Assembly: GCF_042743185.1 (NCBI RefSeq)
Contig: NZ_JBHYMS010000002.1
Span: 185,866-249,865 of the forward strand
DNA: 64,000 bases
Source: Inquilinus sp042743185
Lineage (GTDB): Bacteria; Pseudomonadota; Alphaproteobacteria; DSM-16000; Inquilinaceae
Reading direction: 5' to 3'
The notes under the pieces are model-generated. The model was not told the origin of the DNA. It worked only from the letters and a program-made list of their open reading frames with translations, and did not search any database. Numbering within the stretch: the first letter of the stretch is position 1; the number at the start of each line of letters is the position of its first letter. Below are positions 29,121 through 37,397 of this stretch, in pieces. Both the position numbers and the translations under genes were made by a program.

Positions 29121-30008
29121 ATGACCCTCCGCCCCCCCAGGATCGCCGAGGCCCTGCGCGACGGCACCGCGCGTCTGGCGGCTGCCGGCATCGACGGCGC
29201 CCTGTCCGACGCCCGCATCCTGCTGATGCACGCGCTGGGCTGGGACCGCACCGGCCTGCTGTCGCGCGCCGCCGAGCCGCTGCCGCCGGAGGCCGCCGCG
29301 CGCTATGCCGGGTCCCTGGACCGCCGCGCCGCGCATGAGCCGGTGTCGCGCATCCTTGGCCGGCGGGAGTTCTGGAGCCTCGATTTCGCGCTCGGCCCGG
29401 CGACGCTGGACCCGCGGCCGGACAGCGAGACGCTGGTCGAGGCGGCGCTGGCCGCCGTGCCGGACCCCTCCGACCGGCCGCTGCGCGTGCTCGACCTCGG
29501 CACCGGCACCGGCTGCCTGCTGCTCGCGGTGCTGCACGACCGGCCCACCGCCTTCGGCATCGGCGTCGACCGCAGCGAGGCGGCGGCGCGGACGGCGCGG
29601 GACAATGCCCGCGCGCTGGGCCTGGCGGACCGCGCCGCCTTCCTGGCCGGCGACTGGGCGACGGCGCTGGCCGGCCGCTTCGACCTCGTCCTGTCCAACC
29701 CGCCCTATATTCCGGAGGCCGACATCGCGGCCCTGGACCCCGAGGTGCGCGATCACGACCCGCGCCTGGCCCTGTCCGGCGGCGCCGACGGGCTCGACGC
29801 CTATCGCGCCCTGGCCGCGGCGCTGCCGGGCCTGCTGACGCCGGGCGGCACGGCGGTGGTCGAGCTCGGCATCGGCCAGGCGGCCGACGTCGCGGCGCTG
29901 TTCCGCGGCGCGGGGCTTGACATCGCCGGCACGGCGCACGATCTGGCAGACATACCGCGTTGCGTGATCGCGACGTCGGGTGAAAAAAGCATTTGGCCCG
30001 ACGCCTGA
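29121..30008 (+). CDS. prmC: Release factor glutamine methyltransferase
   Basis: 295 residues. VLDLGTGTGCLLLAVLHDRP is SAM motif I and LVLSNPPYIPEADIAALDPEVRDHDPRLALSGG is the NPPY catalytic motif and its typical continuation. An N-terminal helical domain (LAAAGIDGALSDARILLMHALG) recognises the release factor. It N5-methylates the Gln in GGQ of RF1/RF2. The ATG at 29121 is chosen over 28995, which would start inside the MITE-like repeat. Confidence 0.93.
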   Translation: MTLRPPRIAEALRDGTARLAAAGIDGALSDARILLMHALGWDRTGLLSRAAEPLPPEAAARYAGSLDRRAAHEPVSRILGRREFWSLDFALGPATLDPRPDSETLVEAALAAVPDPSDRPLRVLDLGTGTGCLLLAVLHDRPTAFGIGVDRSEAAARTARDNARALGLADRAAFLAGDWATALAGRFDLVLSNPPYIPEADIAALDPEVRDHDPRLALSGGADGLDAYRALAAALPGLLTPGGTAVVELGIGQAADVAALFRGAGLDIAGTAHDLADIPRCVIATSGEKSIWPDA

Positions 30009-30031
30009 TTGCCGTTAGGGTCCCCTTATTC

Positions 30032-30094
30032 CGTCATTTCCGGGCTTGACCGCTTGAGGCGGCCGCCATTCCGGCGCTGGAAGCGACGATGACG
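30032..30094. repeat. Degenerate intergenic palindrome
   Basis: CGTCAT at 30032-30037 and ATGACG at 30089-30094 bound a stretch containing TTTCCGGGCTTGAC and CCGGCGCTGGAA, which pair only partly. It resembles the CGTCATT-type dispersed repeats seen at 63838, but is decayed. It sits between prmC and the DUF4167 gene. Confidence 0.35.
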
Positions 30095-30165
30095 CTGGGC
30101 CCGGCCGCATCAGGCGGCGGCGAGGGACGGCAGCGCGGAAACAGCGATCTGCAGAAGCAAGGCTG

Positions 30166-31305
30166 ATGAGACCAGGACCGAATTCGCGGCGTGCGCGCGG
30201 CAGGAACGGCGGCGGTGGGGGTGGCGGCGGCGGTGGCGGCAGCCAGCAGCGCCGGCCGAACGCGCTGCCAAACCGCAACCAGACCATCGACAGCAACGGG
30301 CCGGACATCCGCATCCGTGGCAATGTCTTCCAGGTCTACGACAAGTACATGGGGCTGGCGCGCGACGCCCAGGCGTCGGGCGACCGCGTCATGGCCGAGA
30401 ACTACCAGCAGCATGCGGAGCACTACGTCCGCATCATCAACGCCATGAACGAGGCCTATGGCGGCCAGCCGCACCAGCCGGGCGGCGGCCAGGACAGCAG
30501 CCGCGAGCAGCCGGGCGTCGATGCCGATTACGACCCGCTGACCAGCCCGCCGCCGCAGCGCCGCGACTTCGAGGCGCGCAACGAGGGCGGTGACCGGCAG
30601 CAGCGCCGCGAATACGAACCGCGCGAGGGCGGCGACCGGCCGCGCCGGGAGTTCGAGGGCCGTGGCGAGGGCGGCGACCGGCCGCCGCGCCGGGAGTTCG
30701 AAGGCCGCGGCGACGGCGACCGCCAGAACCGCGACCAGGGATACCGCGACCGGGACCCGGGGTTCCGCGACAACCGCCCGCCGCGCGACCAGGGCCCCCG
30801 TGACCAGAATCGCGACCGCGATCAGGGCCAGCGCGACCGCTTCGGCAGCCAGCGCGACGGCCGTCCGGACTATCGCAACGAGCGGCCGCAGCCGCCTGCG
30901 GCGCCGGATGTGAACGCGCCGCAGCCGCATATCCCGAGCCCGCTCGATCCGGCGCCGGTCGATCTCGCCGCATCGTCGGCCAGCTTCGGCGCCGACCCGC
31001 GGGACCAGGAGGACAGCGGCCTCGACACCGAGCTCGCTCTGCCGGCTTCGATAATCGCCCGGCCGCGCCGCGGCCGTCCGCCGCGGGCCGCCGCGCCGGC
31101 CGAGGCTGCGCCCCCGGACCAGCCGGCGCCTGCCGCACCGGCACCCGCGCCCGCCCAGCCGCCCCAGCCCGAGGCCTCGGCGCAGCCGGGCCTGCCCGGC
31201 GTCGCGGCGGAGGAGGCTCCGGCCCCCGCACCGAAGCGCCGGCCCGGCCGGCCGCGCAAGGTGAAGGCGGCGGAGGAGACCACCGAGCCGTCGAGCGGCG
31301 AGTAG
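30166..31305 (+). CDS. DUF4167 family protein, low complexity
   Basis: 379 residues. The conserved DUF4167 domain is at residues 30-105 (NRNQTIDSNGPDIRIRGNVFQVYDKYMGLARDAQASGDRV and NYQQHAEHYVRIINAMNE), preceded by a basic, 11-glycine run. The remainder is disordered: repeated R-R-E-(Y/F)-E-x-R-x-E-G-G-D-R units (about 120-190), RD/DR-rich stretches and a basic tail RRPGRPRKVK that resembles an AT-hook. Such composition suggests nucleic-acid contact; the family's function is not established. It commonly follows prmC in alphaproteobacteria. Confidence 0.82.
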   Translation: MRPGPNSRRARGRNGGGGGGGGGGGSQQRRPNALPNRNQTIDSNGPDIRIRGNVFQVYDKYMGLARDAQASGDRVMAENYQQHAEHYVRIINAMNEAYGGQPHQPGGGQDSSREQPGVDADYDPLTSPPPQRRDFEARNEGGDRQQRREYEPREGGDRPRREFEGRGEGGDRPPRREFEGRGDGDRQNRDQGYRDRDPGFRDNRPPRDQGPRDQNRDRDQGQRDRFGSQRDGRPDYRNERPQPPAAPDVNAPQPHIPSPLDPAPVDLAASSASFGADPRDQEDSGLDTELALPASIIARPRRGRPPRAAAPAEAAPPDQPAPAAPAPAPAQPPQPEASAQPGLPGVAAEEAPAPAPKRRPGRPRKVKAAEETTEPSSGE

Positions 31306-31320
31306 AGTTTCCGATCCGAA

Positions 31321-31356
31321 CCGAAAGCCCGGCGCTTCGCCGGGCTTTCGTCGTTT
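31321..31356 (+). terminator. Intrinsic terminator after DUF4167 gene
   Basis: A perfect 12-bp stem (31323-31334 with 31338-31349, loop CTT) followed by GTCGTTTC, 17 bases after the stop codon. Confidence 0.8.
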
Positions 31357-31429
31357 CGGGGAACTGCGCCCCGGAACCTCCTGTTGCCCAGGTATCTCCA
31401 TGAGATCCTCGACGAAAGGAGGACCGATC

Positions 31430-31948
31430 ATGCGCAAGACCCTGATGGCGGCTGCTTCCGCCGTCGCCCTGCTGGCCCTGCCGGCTATGGCGCAGACGAC
31501 GACGCAGCAACCTCCCGCCGACACGACCGCCCCCTCCACGACCGCTCCTTCGGCGGCGACCCCGGGCAGCTCGGTTCCGGAGGGTCAGCAGCAGCTTCCG
31601 GACACGCATATCCTCGGTTCGGACCTGATCGGCGCCAGCGTCACCAACGCCAACGGCGATTCGATCGGCAAGACCTCGGACGTGCTGGTCGACAAGGACA
31701 GCAAGGCCGTCGATGCCGTGGTCATCGATGTCGGGGGCTTCCTCGGCATCGGCTCGAAATCCGTGGCGATCCCGCTCGACAAGCTGACCATCGGCGCCCG
31801 GCCCGACGAGGGCGTGAAGACCGCCATGACCAAGGAGCAGCTGGAAGCGCTGCCCGCCTTCGAGGGCCGCAAGGCCGAGGAGCCGCCGCCGGCGGCGCCG
31901 GCCACCGGCACGACGGGCACCACCGGCACCACCGGTTCGGGCGGCTGA
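31430..31948 (+). CDS. Exported PRC-barrel domain protein
   Basis: 172 residues. Signal peptide RKTLMAAASAVALLALPAMAQ, then a Thr/Pro/Ser linker and a PRC-barrel domain (LGSDLIGASVTNANGDSIGKTSDVLVDKDSKAVDAVVIDVGGFLGIGSKSVAIP residues about 60-115). A Thr/Gly tail follows. The start is fixed by AAAGGAGG seven bases before the ATG. PRC-barrel proteins of this exported type are common in alphaproteobacteria and of uncertain role. Confidence 0.82.
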   Translation: MRKTLMAAASAVALLALPAMAQTTTQQPPADTTAPSTTAPSAATPGSSVPEGQQQLPDTHILGSDLIGASVTNANGDSIGKTSDVLVDKDSKAVDAVVIDVGGFLGIGSKSVAIPLDKLTIGARPDEGVKTAMTKEQLEALPAFEGRKAEEPPPAAPATGTTGTTGTTGSGG

Positions 31949-31983
31949 CAGCCCGGCTGATTCGCCGCCGGCAGGGGCGGCGA

Positions 31984-32038
31984 AAGGGACCACCCCGAGC
32001 GGCCGGACGTCCCGGCCGGCGGGGTGGTTTCGTTTTTG
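31984..32038 (+). terminator. Intrinsic terminator after PRC-barrel gene
   Basis: ACCACCCCG (31989-31997) pairs with CGGGGTGGT (32020-32028), with an inner CGGCCGG-type stem, then TTTCGTTTTT. It ends eight bases before the stop of the converging aminotransferase gene and probably serves the plus-strand gene. Confidence 0.8.
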
Positions 32039-32045
32039 CGTGGCC

Positions 32046-33347
32046 CTATCGCACCCGGAACAGCGGCACCAGGGGCTCGCAGCGAAGCTCCGCCCGCACC
32101 CGTTGCTGGCCGATCGCGGCCGAGAGCAGGGCGAAGACCTCGTCATAGATCGTCAGCACGCGGTCGACATCGGCCGGGCTGTGGGCATAGCTCATGTTGT
32201 GGCTGCCGAGCGAGAGCAGGCCGCGGGCGAAGATCTCCTGCAGCCACAGCGTCTTGATCTCGAAGGCGCTGGCGTCCGGCTGGTCCTTGATCAGGAGGAA
32301 AGTCCAGGACGGGTGGCCGGACAGCGACAGCACCTCGCCCAGCTTATGCCGCTCGATCAGCGCCGCGGTGCCGTCGCGCAGGTTGGTGCCCAGCTCGGCC
32401 ATGTGCCGGGTCACCGGCTCGCGCACCACCTTGTCCAGCGTCGCCCGGGCCGCGGCCAGCGACAGCGTCTCGCCGCCCATGGTGAAGGAGAAGAAGATCT
32501 CCTCCATCTCCATCATCAGGTCGCGCCGGCCGCACACCGCCGACAGCGGGTAGCCGTTGGCGATGCCCTTGCCCAGGGTGGTCAGGTCGGGGGTGACGCC
32601 GAACAGCTCCTGCGCCCCGCCATTGGCGACGCGGAAGCCGGTGATGGTCTCGTCGAACACCAGCACGATGCCGTGCCTTGTCGCTCGCTCGCGCACGCCT
32701 TCCAGATAGCCCGCCGCCGGGAAGGCGACGTTCATCGGCTCCATCACGATCGCCGCCACCTGGCCGGCATGCTCGTCCAGCAGCCGGTCCAGCGCCGCCA
32801 GATCGTTGTAGGGGAAGGTGTGGGTCAGGGCCCGGGTCGCTTCCGGCACGCCGCGGTTGCGGGCGGTGGCGCCGATGTACCAGTCCTGCCAGCCGTGATA
32901 GCCGCAGACCAGCACATGGTCGCGGCCGGTATGGGCGCGGGCGACGCGGACGGCGCCGGCGGTGGCGTCCGACCCGTTCTTGCCGAAGCGCACCATCTCG
33001 GCCGAGGGCACGATCGCCACCAGCCGCTCGGCCACCTCGGCCTCCAGCGGGCTCGACAGGCTGAAGATGGTGCCGTCCCCGACCTGCGCCTTGACCGCGG
33101 CGGTGACGTCCGGGTCGTTGTAGCCCAGCGTCACCGACGCCAGGCCGTTGATGAAGTCGATGTATTCGTTGCCGTCGACGTCCCACAGCCGGCTGCCCTG
33201 GCCGCGGGCGGCGAAATAGGGCGACACGCCGAGCGGATATTGCGTGATGCTCTTGCTGAAGGTCTGGGCGCCCAGCGGGATGGTCTGCCGGGCCCGGTCG
33301 AGCATCGCCTCGGATGCCGCATAGCGTTCTGACACTTTGGTCCTCAC
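32046..33347 (-). CDS. Class III aminotransferase, GSA-aminomutase-like
   Basis: 433 residues. LWDVDGNEYIDFINGLASVTLGYNDPDV is the class III N-terminal signature, VRFGKNGSDATAGAVRVARAHTGRDHVLVCGYHGWQDWY the cofactor region, VFDETITGFRVA the PLP-Asp region and TTLGKGIANGYPLSAV the Schiff-base Lys. It resembles glutamate-1-semialdehyde aminomutase, but the context (GNAT, reductase, cytidylyltransferase) points to a sugar or keto-acid aminotransferase. GTG at 33347 overlaps the upstream stop by four bases (GTGA), so it is translationally coupled as the last gene of the operon. Confidence 0.82.
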   Translation of the reverse strand: MRTKVSERYAASEAMLDRARQTIPLGAQTFSKSITQYPLGVSPYFAARGQGSRLWDVDGNEYIDFINGLASVTLGYNDPDVTAAVKAQVGDGTIFSLSSPLEAEVAERLVAIVPSAEMVRFGKNGSDATAGAVRVARAHTGRDHVLVCGYHGWQDWYIGATARNRGVPEATRALTHTFPYNDLAALDRLLDEHAGQVAAIVMEPMNVAFPAAGYLEGVRERATRHGIVLVFDETITGFRVANGGAQELFGVTPDLTTLGKGIANGYPLSAVCGRRDLMMEMEEIFFSFTMGGETLSLAAARATLDKVVREPVTRHMAELGTNLRDGTAALIERHKLGEVLSLSGHPSWTFLLIKDQPDASAFEIKTLWLQEIFARGLLSLGSHNMSYAHSPADVDRVLTIYDEVFALLSAAIGQQRVRAELRCEPLVPLFRVR

Positions 33348-34135
33348 GATCTGGCCAAGTCTTGTTGGGCGGCGGCGTCCTGGGCGAGCGAGCGCTCGAG
33401 GCCCTCGTTCCGCCGGTGGACGCGGTTGAGCGCGGCGATCTCCGGATGCGCCGCCAGGAACTGCAGGATGTCCTCGGTGCCGAAGGCCGGGTTCTTCGGG
33501 TACAGCCCGGCATAGACCGCCCGCACCAGGGCCAGGTCCTCCGGCGTATCGACGGTCCAGCGCTGGTCGGACAGGTCCGCCTCGCCGACCAGGCTGCCCA
33601 GGCGGAACCGCTCCGGCCGGGTGTAGATGAAGCGGGTGACATGCTCGCGCTCCGACGGCAGCGCCGCCTCGCGCCACGCCGCCTCCAGCACCTCGGTGCG
33701 CATCACCTCGGCGTCCAGCCCGTCCGGATACCGGGGCGTGAGCGTGTTGCAGGAATAGTCGTAGCCGCCGGCGACATGCAGCTCGACCAGGGCGTCGATC
33801 AGCCCCGGATCGGTCAGTGGGCAGTCGGCGGTCAGCCGCACGATCTGGTCCGCCCCCGGTCCGGCCCCCTGTCCAGCGACCGCGGCATGGAAGCGGTCCA
33901 GCACGTCGTCCAGGCTGCCGCGGAAGCAGCCGACGCCGATCCGGGCGGCGAGATCCGCCAGGGCGTCGTCGGCGGCCTCGGTGCTGGTCGCGACCAGCAG
34001 CGTGTCGAGCCTCCGGCAGCGCCGCAGCCGCTCGACCTGCCGCGCCAGCATCGGTTCGCCGAGCAGATCGGCCATCACCTTGCCGGGCAGCCGCGACGAG
34101 GACATCCGCGCCTGCAGGATCGCCAGCACCGTCAT
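33344..34135 (-). CDS. SpsF/NeuA-type cytidylyltransferase domain protein
   Basis: 263 residues. LAILQARMSSSRLPGKVMADLLGEPMLARQVERL is the SpsF/acylneuraminate cytidylyltransferase nucleotide-binding start, QIVRLTADCPLTDPGLIDALV the conserved metal/nucleotide loop, and SEREHVTRFIYTRPERF the later family motif. Such enzymes activate sialic-acid-like nine-carbon sugars or other acids with CMP. Its ATG overlaps the previous stop as ATGA. No NeuB-like condensing gene is in the window. Confidence 0.82.
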   Translation of the reverse strand: MTVLAILQARMSSSRLPGKVMADLLGEPMLARQVERLRRCRRLDTLLVATSTEAADDALADLAARIGVGCFRGSLDDVLDRFHAAVAGQGAGPGADQIVRLTADCPLTDPGLIDALVELHVAGGYDYSCNTLTPRYPDGLDAEVMRTEVLEAAWREAALPSEREHVTRFIYTRPERFRLGSLVGEADLSDQRWTVDTPEDLALVRAVYAGLYPKNPAFGTEDILQFLAAHPEIAALNRVHRRNEGLERSLAQDAAAQQDLARS

Positions 34136-35400
34136 GTCCGCTCCCAGTAGCTCTTGTCGTCCAGGATGAAGCGCCCTCCGGCCGCGGTCCAGCCGGCGCG
34201 GGCGAAGGGACCCGCCTCCGCCGCGATCAGGCGGCGCAGCCCCAGCTGCTCGAAGGCCAGTCGCGCGGTCAGCGCCACCGCCTCGTCCTGCCAGGCGGCA
34301 GGAATGGTCTCCGCGTTCTCCAAGGTTATCGCGGCCTCGCCGGCGGCGCGGTCGATCGGGCCGAGCCGGACGGCGCCGACCGGGGCGCCGCCCTCCTTCG
34401 CCAGCACCGCCAGCACCGTGGTCTCGCCGGATGCCGTCGGCCGCAGCGCCACGGCGGCGCCGGTCAGAATCGCGGCCGGGCGGCCGCCGGACGGCCACAG
34501 CGCCGGGTTCAGCACCAGATCGTCGGTCGACGGCACCGCGGCGACCGGCGGCGAGGCCGCGGCAACGGCCTTCAGAATGCCGGCCAGCTCCTCCGGCCGG
34601 GTCACGCCGACCAGGGCGGTGCCGATCTCCGGCCGCCCGATCACGGCGCCCAGCGCCGCGGCCAGCGGCTCGGCCCCCGCCGCGGCGACGGCGCCGCGCC
34701 AGCGCCCGACCAGGGCCTCGGCCCGGGGCGAGACGCCGGCGGCACGGCCGGGCGGGGCCAGCAGCAGCCCCTGCAGGAACACGGAGCGGGCGTGCAGCTC
34801 GATGCCGCGTTTGCCCAGCGCCGCGAGGAGCGGCGGGCCGATCCGCCCGTCCACCGCGTTCCAGGGCAGCTGTACGAGGTCGAGCGGATAGCGCGCCAGC
34901 ACGGCGTCGAGCTGCCCGGCGCTGTAGACCGAGGCGCCGATCCGCTCGACCTCGCCGGCCCGCTTCAGATCCTCCATCGCCGCCCACAGCGCCGCGCCGC
35001 CGGGCCGCAGCAGGTCGTTGGCGTTGTGGGTCAGGAGGCCGGCCAGCCGATCGCGGCGCAGCTTCGCCCGCGACGCCGAAAAGGCCTTGAGCACGGCGCG
35101 CCGGATGTCGCCGTGGTCGCGCAGCCCGGCCAGATGCGGCGTCTTGGTGACGATGCGGAAGCGGTGTGCCGCCGGCAGCACCTCGCCCAGCACCTGCTCG
35201 GCGGTGCCGTAGGCCGGGGCGGTGTCCAGCACGCCGATGCCGGACGCGGCCGCCGCCTGCAGGATCGCTGCCACCTCCCCGGGCGGGCAGAGGCCGCGGT
35301 CGTTGGCGATGCCGTAGTCGAGCCCGAACTGGGCGGTGCCGAGGCCGAGCGCCGCGGCGCCGCGCCAGGGCGGCGAAGGGGGCGGCGACGCGGCGGTCAA
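34132..35400 (-). CDS. Aldo/keto reductase fused to a GNAT-like C-terminal domain
   Basis: 422 residues with TTG start overlapping the upstream stop as TTGA (35397-35400). Residues about 10-280 are an aldo/keto reductase: LGLGTAQFGLDYGIAND, VLDTAPAYGTAEQVLGEVL (catalytic Asp and Tyr), the Lys of FRIVTKTPH, GLLTHNANDL and TALVGVTRPEELAGIL. Residues about 310-422 (VALRPTASGETTVLAVLAK to RAGWTAAGGRFILDDKSYWER) look like the second half of a GNAT acetyltransferase fold. Reductase-type domains of this subgroup occur in surface-sugar clusters. The GNAT reading is tentative; the fusion itself is plain, since no stop interrupts the frame. Confidence 0.7.
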   Translation of the reverse strand: MTAASPPPSPPWRGAAALGLGTAQFGLDYGIANDRGLCPPGEVAAILQAAAASGIGVLDTAPAYGTAEQVLGEVLPAAHRFRIVTKTPHLAGLRDHGDIRRAVLKAFSASRAKLRRDRLAGLLTHNANDLLRPGGAALWAAMEDLKRAGEVERIGASVYSAGQLDAVLARYPLDLVQLPWNAVDGRIGPPLLAALGKRGIELHARSVFLQGLLLAPPGRAAGVSPRAEALVGRWRGAVAAAGAEPLAAALGAVIGRPEIGTALVGVTRPEELAGILKAVAAASPPVAAVPSTDDLVLNPALWPSGGRPAAILTGAAVALRPTASGETTVLAVLAKEGGAPVGAVRLGPIDRAAGEAAITLENAETIPAAWQDEAVALTARLAFEQLGLRRLIAAEAGPFARAGWTAAGGRFILDDKSYWERT

Positions 35401-36173
35401 GACGCGGCCAGCTTGCGCCTGGAGGCCGTCGTGTCGTCGCGCGCCTGCAGGACGCGCTGCTCCAGCGCCTCCATCTCGGCCTTGTGGAGCGGCAGCTCGC
35501 GCTCCAGGAACTCGCCCAGGCGGGTGGCGAAGCCCTGCCGCGGCAGCCCGGCGATCAGCCGCAGCATGGTGTCGTTGCCGGGCCAGTAGCGGCCGTCGCG
35601 CCGGGCCTTCAGCACCTCGTAGTCCTCGACCAGGCAGCAGATCATCACGGCGTTGTCGACGGTCTCGCGCCCCTTGACGAAGCCGCGGCGCATGATCCCG
35701 TCGGTGAAGTAGCCCAGCAGCTCCAGCCACTGGTTCCAGCGCGCCAGGCCGGGATGGGCCTGCCCGGCCCAGATCCGGTCCAGTCCCATGCGCTGGAAGG
35801 CGTGCTCGGTCACCCGGGCCATGGCCTCCAGCTGGATCAGCCGGCGTCCCGGCAGCGGCTTGCCGACCACCAGCGAGATCTGGGCCGAGCGGGCGACCCA
35901 GTCGATCGCGGAGAGCGAGATGATGCCGTAGAGCGGCCCGCCGCCCTTGCCGCAGATCAGCACGGCGAAGCGGTCGCGCTTGCGGATCGATTCGAGGAAG
36001 CTGCGCTGATCCTCGACATGGTTCGGATAGATGCCCTGGGCCAGCCAGCGCGTCGTCCGGGCATCGTTGAACCAGTCGGCCCAGCCGTCCTCGATCGCCA
36101 CCTCGGAGGGGACGCAGAGATCGAGCGTCTCGCCCTCGATGAAGACGGAATAGCGCGGCGTCTCATCCGGCAT
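35397..36173 (-). CDS. GNAT family N-acetyltransferase
   Basis: 258 residues. LCVPSEVAIEDGWADWFNDARTTRWLAQGIYP, LYGIISLSAIDWVARSAQISLVVGKPLPGRRLIQLEAMARVTEHAFQRMGLDRIWAGQAHPGL show the GNAT core seen in amino-sugar acetyltransferases such as PseH and similar flagellin-glycan enzymes. A C-terminal helical extension (residues about 190-258) is not part of the fold. The ATG at 36173 has AGGAGG upstream. First gene of the four-gene operon running down to 32046. Confidence 0.78.
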   Translation of the reverse strand: MPDETPRYSVFIEGETLDLCVPSEVAIEDGWADWFNDARTTRWLAQGIYPNHVEDQRSFLESIRKRDRFAVLICGKGGGPLYGIISLSAIDWVARSAQISLVVGKPLPGRRLIQLEAMARVTEHAFQRMGLDRIWAGQAHPGLARWNQWLELLGYFTDGIMRRGFVKGRETVDNAVMICCLVEDYEVLKARRDGRYWPGNDTMLRLIAGLPRQGFATRLGEFLERELPLHKAEMEALEQRVLQARDDTTASRRKLAAS

Positions 36174-36380
36174 GCGGACGAATCCTCCTGGTACCCTGCG
36201 GTCGCGCGCGCGATTCGGCCCGGCGCCCGCCGGAAATCCCTTCGCCCTGGCGCAGCACGGTCTGCAAATCGGCGATCCGCAATCGGTGGTCGAAAACGCC
36301 TTAGCAGCGGACAACCGGCCGGTCCTGTCAAGGAGAACCGGGCGGCGGCCGGCCATATCCCGCTATGGGCCTGCCGGCAG

Positions 36381-36413
36381 CAAAAAGGCGCATCCCGAAG
36401 GATGCGCCTTCCG
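36381..36413 (-). terminator. Intrinsic terminator of the etfBA operon
   Basis: On the minus strand, AAGGCGCATCC pairs perfectly with GGATGCGCCTT across a four-base loop (36385-36410), followed by a TTTTT run. It lies 33 bases beyond the etfA stop codon. Confidence 0.88.
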
Positions 36414-36442
36414 CGTCTCGGACGGTGCGCCGGGCGCCCGTC

Positions 36443-37381
36443 TCAGGCCTTCTTCAGCTCGGCCTCGAGCTCCGGGATCACCTTGAACAGGTCGCCGACC
36501 AGGCCGTAATCGGCGACCTGGAAGATCGGCGCCTCCTCGTCCTTGTTGATGGCGACGATGACCTTGGAGTCCTTCATGCCCGCCAGGTGCTGGATCGCGC
36601 CGGAGATGCCGACGGCGATGTACAGGTCCGGCGCCACCACCTTGCCGGTCTGGCCGACCTGATAGTCGTTCGGCACGTAGCCGGCGTCGACCGCGGCGCG
36701 GCTGGCGCCGATGGCGGCGCCGAGATGGTCGGCGATGCCCTCGAGGATCTTGAAGTTCTCGGAGGAGCCGAGGGCACGGCCGCCGGAGATGACGATCCGG
36801 GCCGAGGTCAGCTCCGGCCGCTCGGACTTGCTCAGCTCCTGGCCGACGAAGCTCGACAGGCCGGCATCGGCCTTGGCCTCGATTGCCTCGATCGCGGCCG
36901 AGCCGCCCTCGGCGGCGGCCGCCTCGAAGGCGGTGCCGCGCACCGTGATCACCTTGATCGGGTCGGCCGACTGCACCGTGGCGATGGCGTTGCCGGCATA
37001 GATCGGCCGCTCGAAGGTGTCGGGGGCGTCGACCGCGGTGATCTCGGAGATCTGCTGCACGTCCAAGAGCGCGGCGACGCGCGGCAGCAGGTTCTTGCCG
37101 GCGCTGGTCGCGGTCGCCAGCACGTGGCTGTAGCCCTTCGCCAGCTCGGCCACCAGCGGCGCCACGGCCTCGGCCAGTTGGTGCTCCAGCGCCGGCGCCT
37201 CGGCCAGCAGCACCTTGGCGACGCCTGCCACCTTGGCCGCGGCCTCGGCCGCCGGGCGGGCGCCGGCGCCGGCGACCAGCACATGGATGTCGCCGCCAAT
37301 CTTCTGCGCCGCGGTGACGGCGTGCAGCGTGGCGGATTTCAGCGTGGCGTTGTCGTGGTCGGCAACGATCAGGATCGACAT
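36443..37381 (-). CDS. etfA: Electron transfer flavoprotein alpha subunit
   Basis: 312 residues. N-terminal domain ILIVADHDNATLKSATLHAVTAAQKIGG; the FAD-binding C-terminal signature is clear in GRALGSSENFKILEGIADHLGAAIGASRAAVDAGYVPNDYQVGQTGKVVAPDLYIAVGISGAIQHLAGM. It pairs with EtfB to carry electrons from acyl-CoA and other dehydrogenases to ETF-ubiquinone oxidoreductase. Its ATG is 16 bases after the etfB stop. Confidence 0.95.
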   Translation of the reverse strand: MSILIVADHDNATLKSATLHAVTAAQKIGGDIHVLVAGAGARPAAEAAAKVAGVAKVLLAEAPALEHQLAEAVAPLVAELAKGYSHVLATATSAGKNLLPRVAALLDVQQISEITAVDAPDTFERPIYAGNAIATVQSADPIKVITVRGTAFEAAAAEGGSAAIEAIEAKADAGLSSFVGQELSKSERPELTSARIVISGGRALGSSENFKILEGIADHLGAAIGASRAAVDAGYVPNDYQVGQTGKVVAPDLYIAVGISGAIQHLAGMKDSKVIVAINKDEEAPIFQVADYGLVGDLFKVIPELEAELKKA

Positions 37382-37397
37382 GTCTTTGTCCCCGCCC

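Noticed and set aside
30590..30900. Tandem DNA repeat in the DUF4167 gene as a mobile or CRISPR-like array
   Set aside because: It is irregular coding repeat for Arg/Glu/Gly/Asp-rich protein sequence typical of this family.
36360..36430. CRISPR or repeat array
   Set aside because: The repeated-looking bases are one terminator hairpin; no direct repeats with spacers are seen anywhere in the window.
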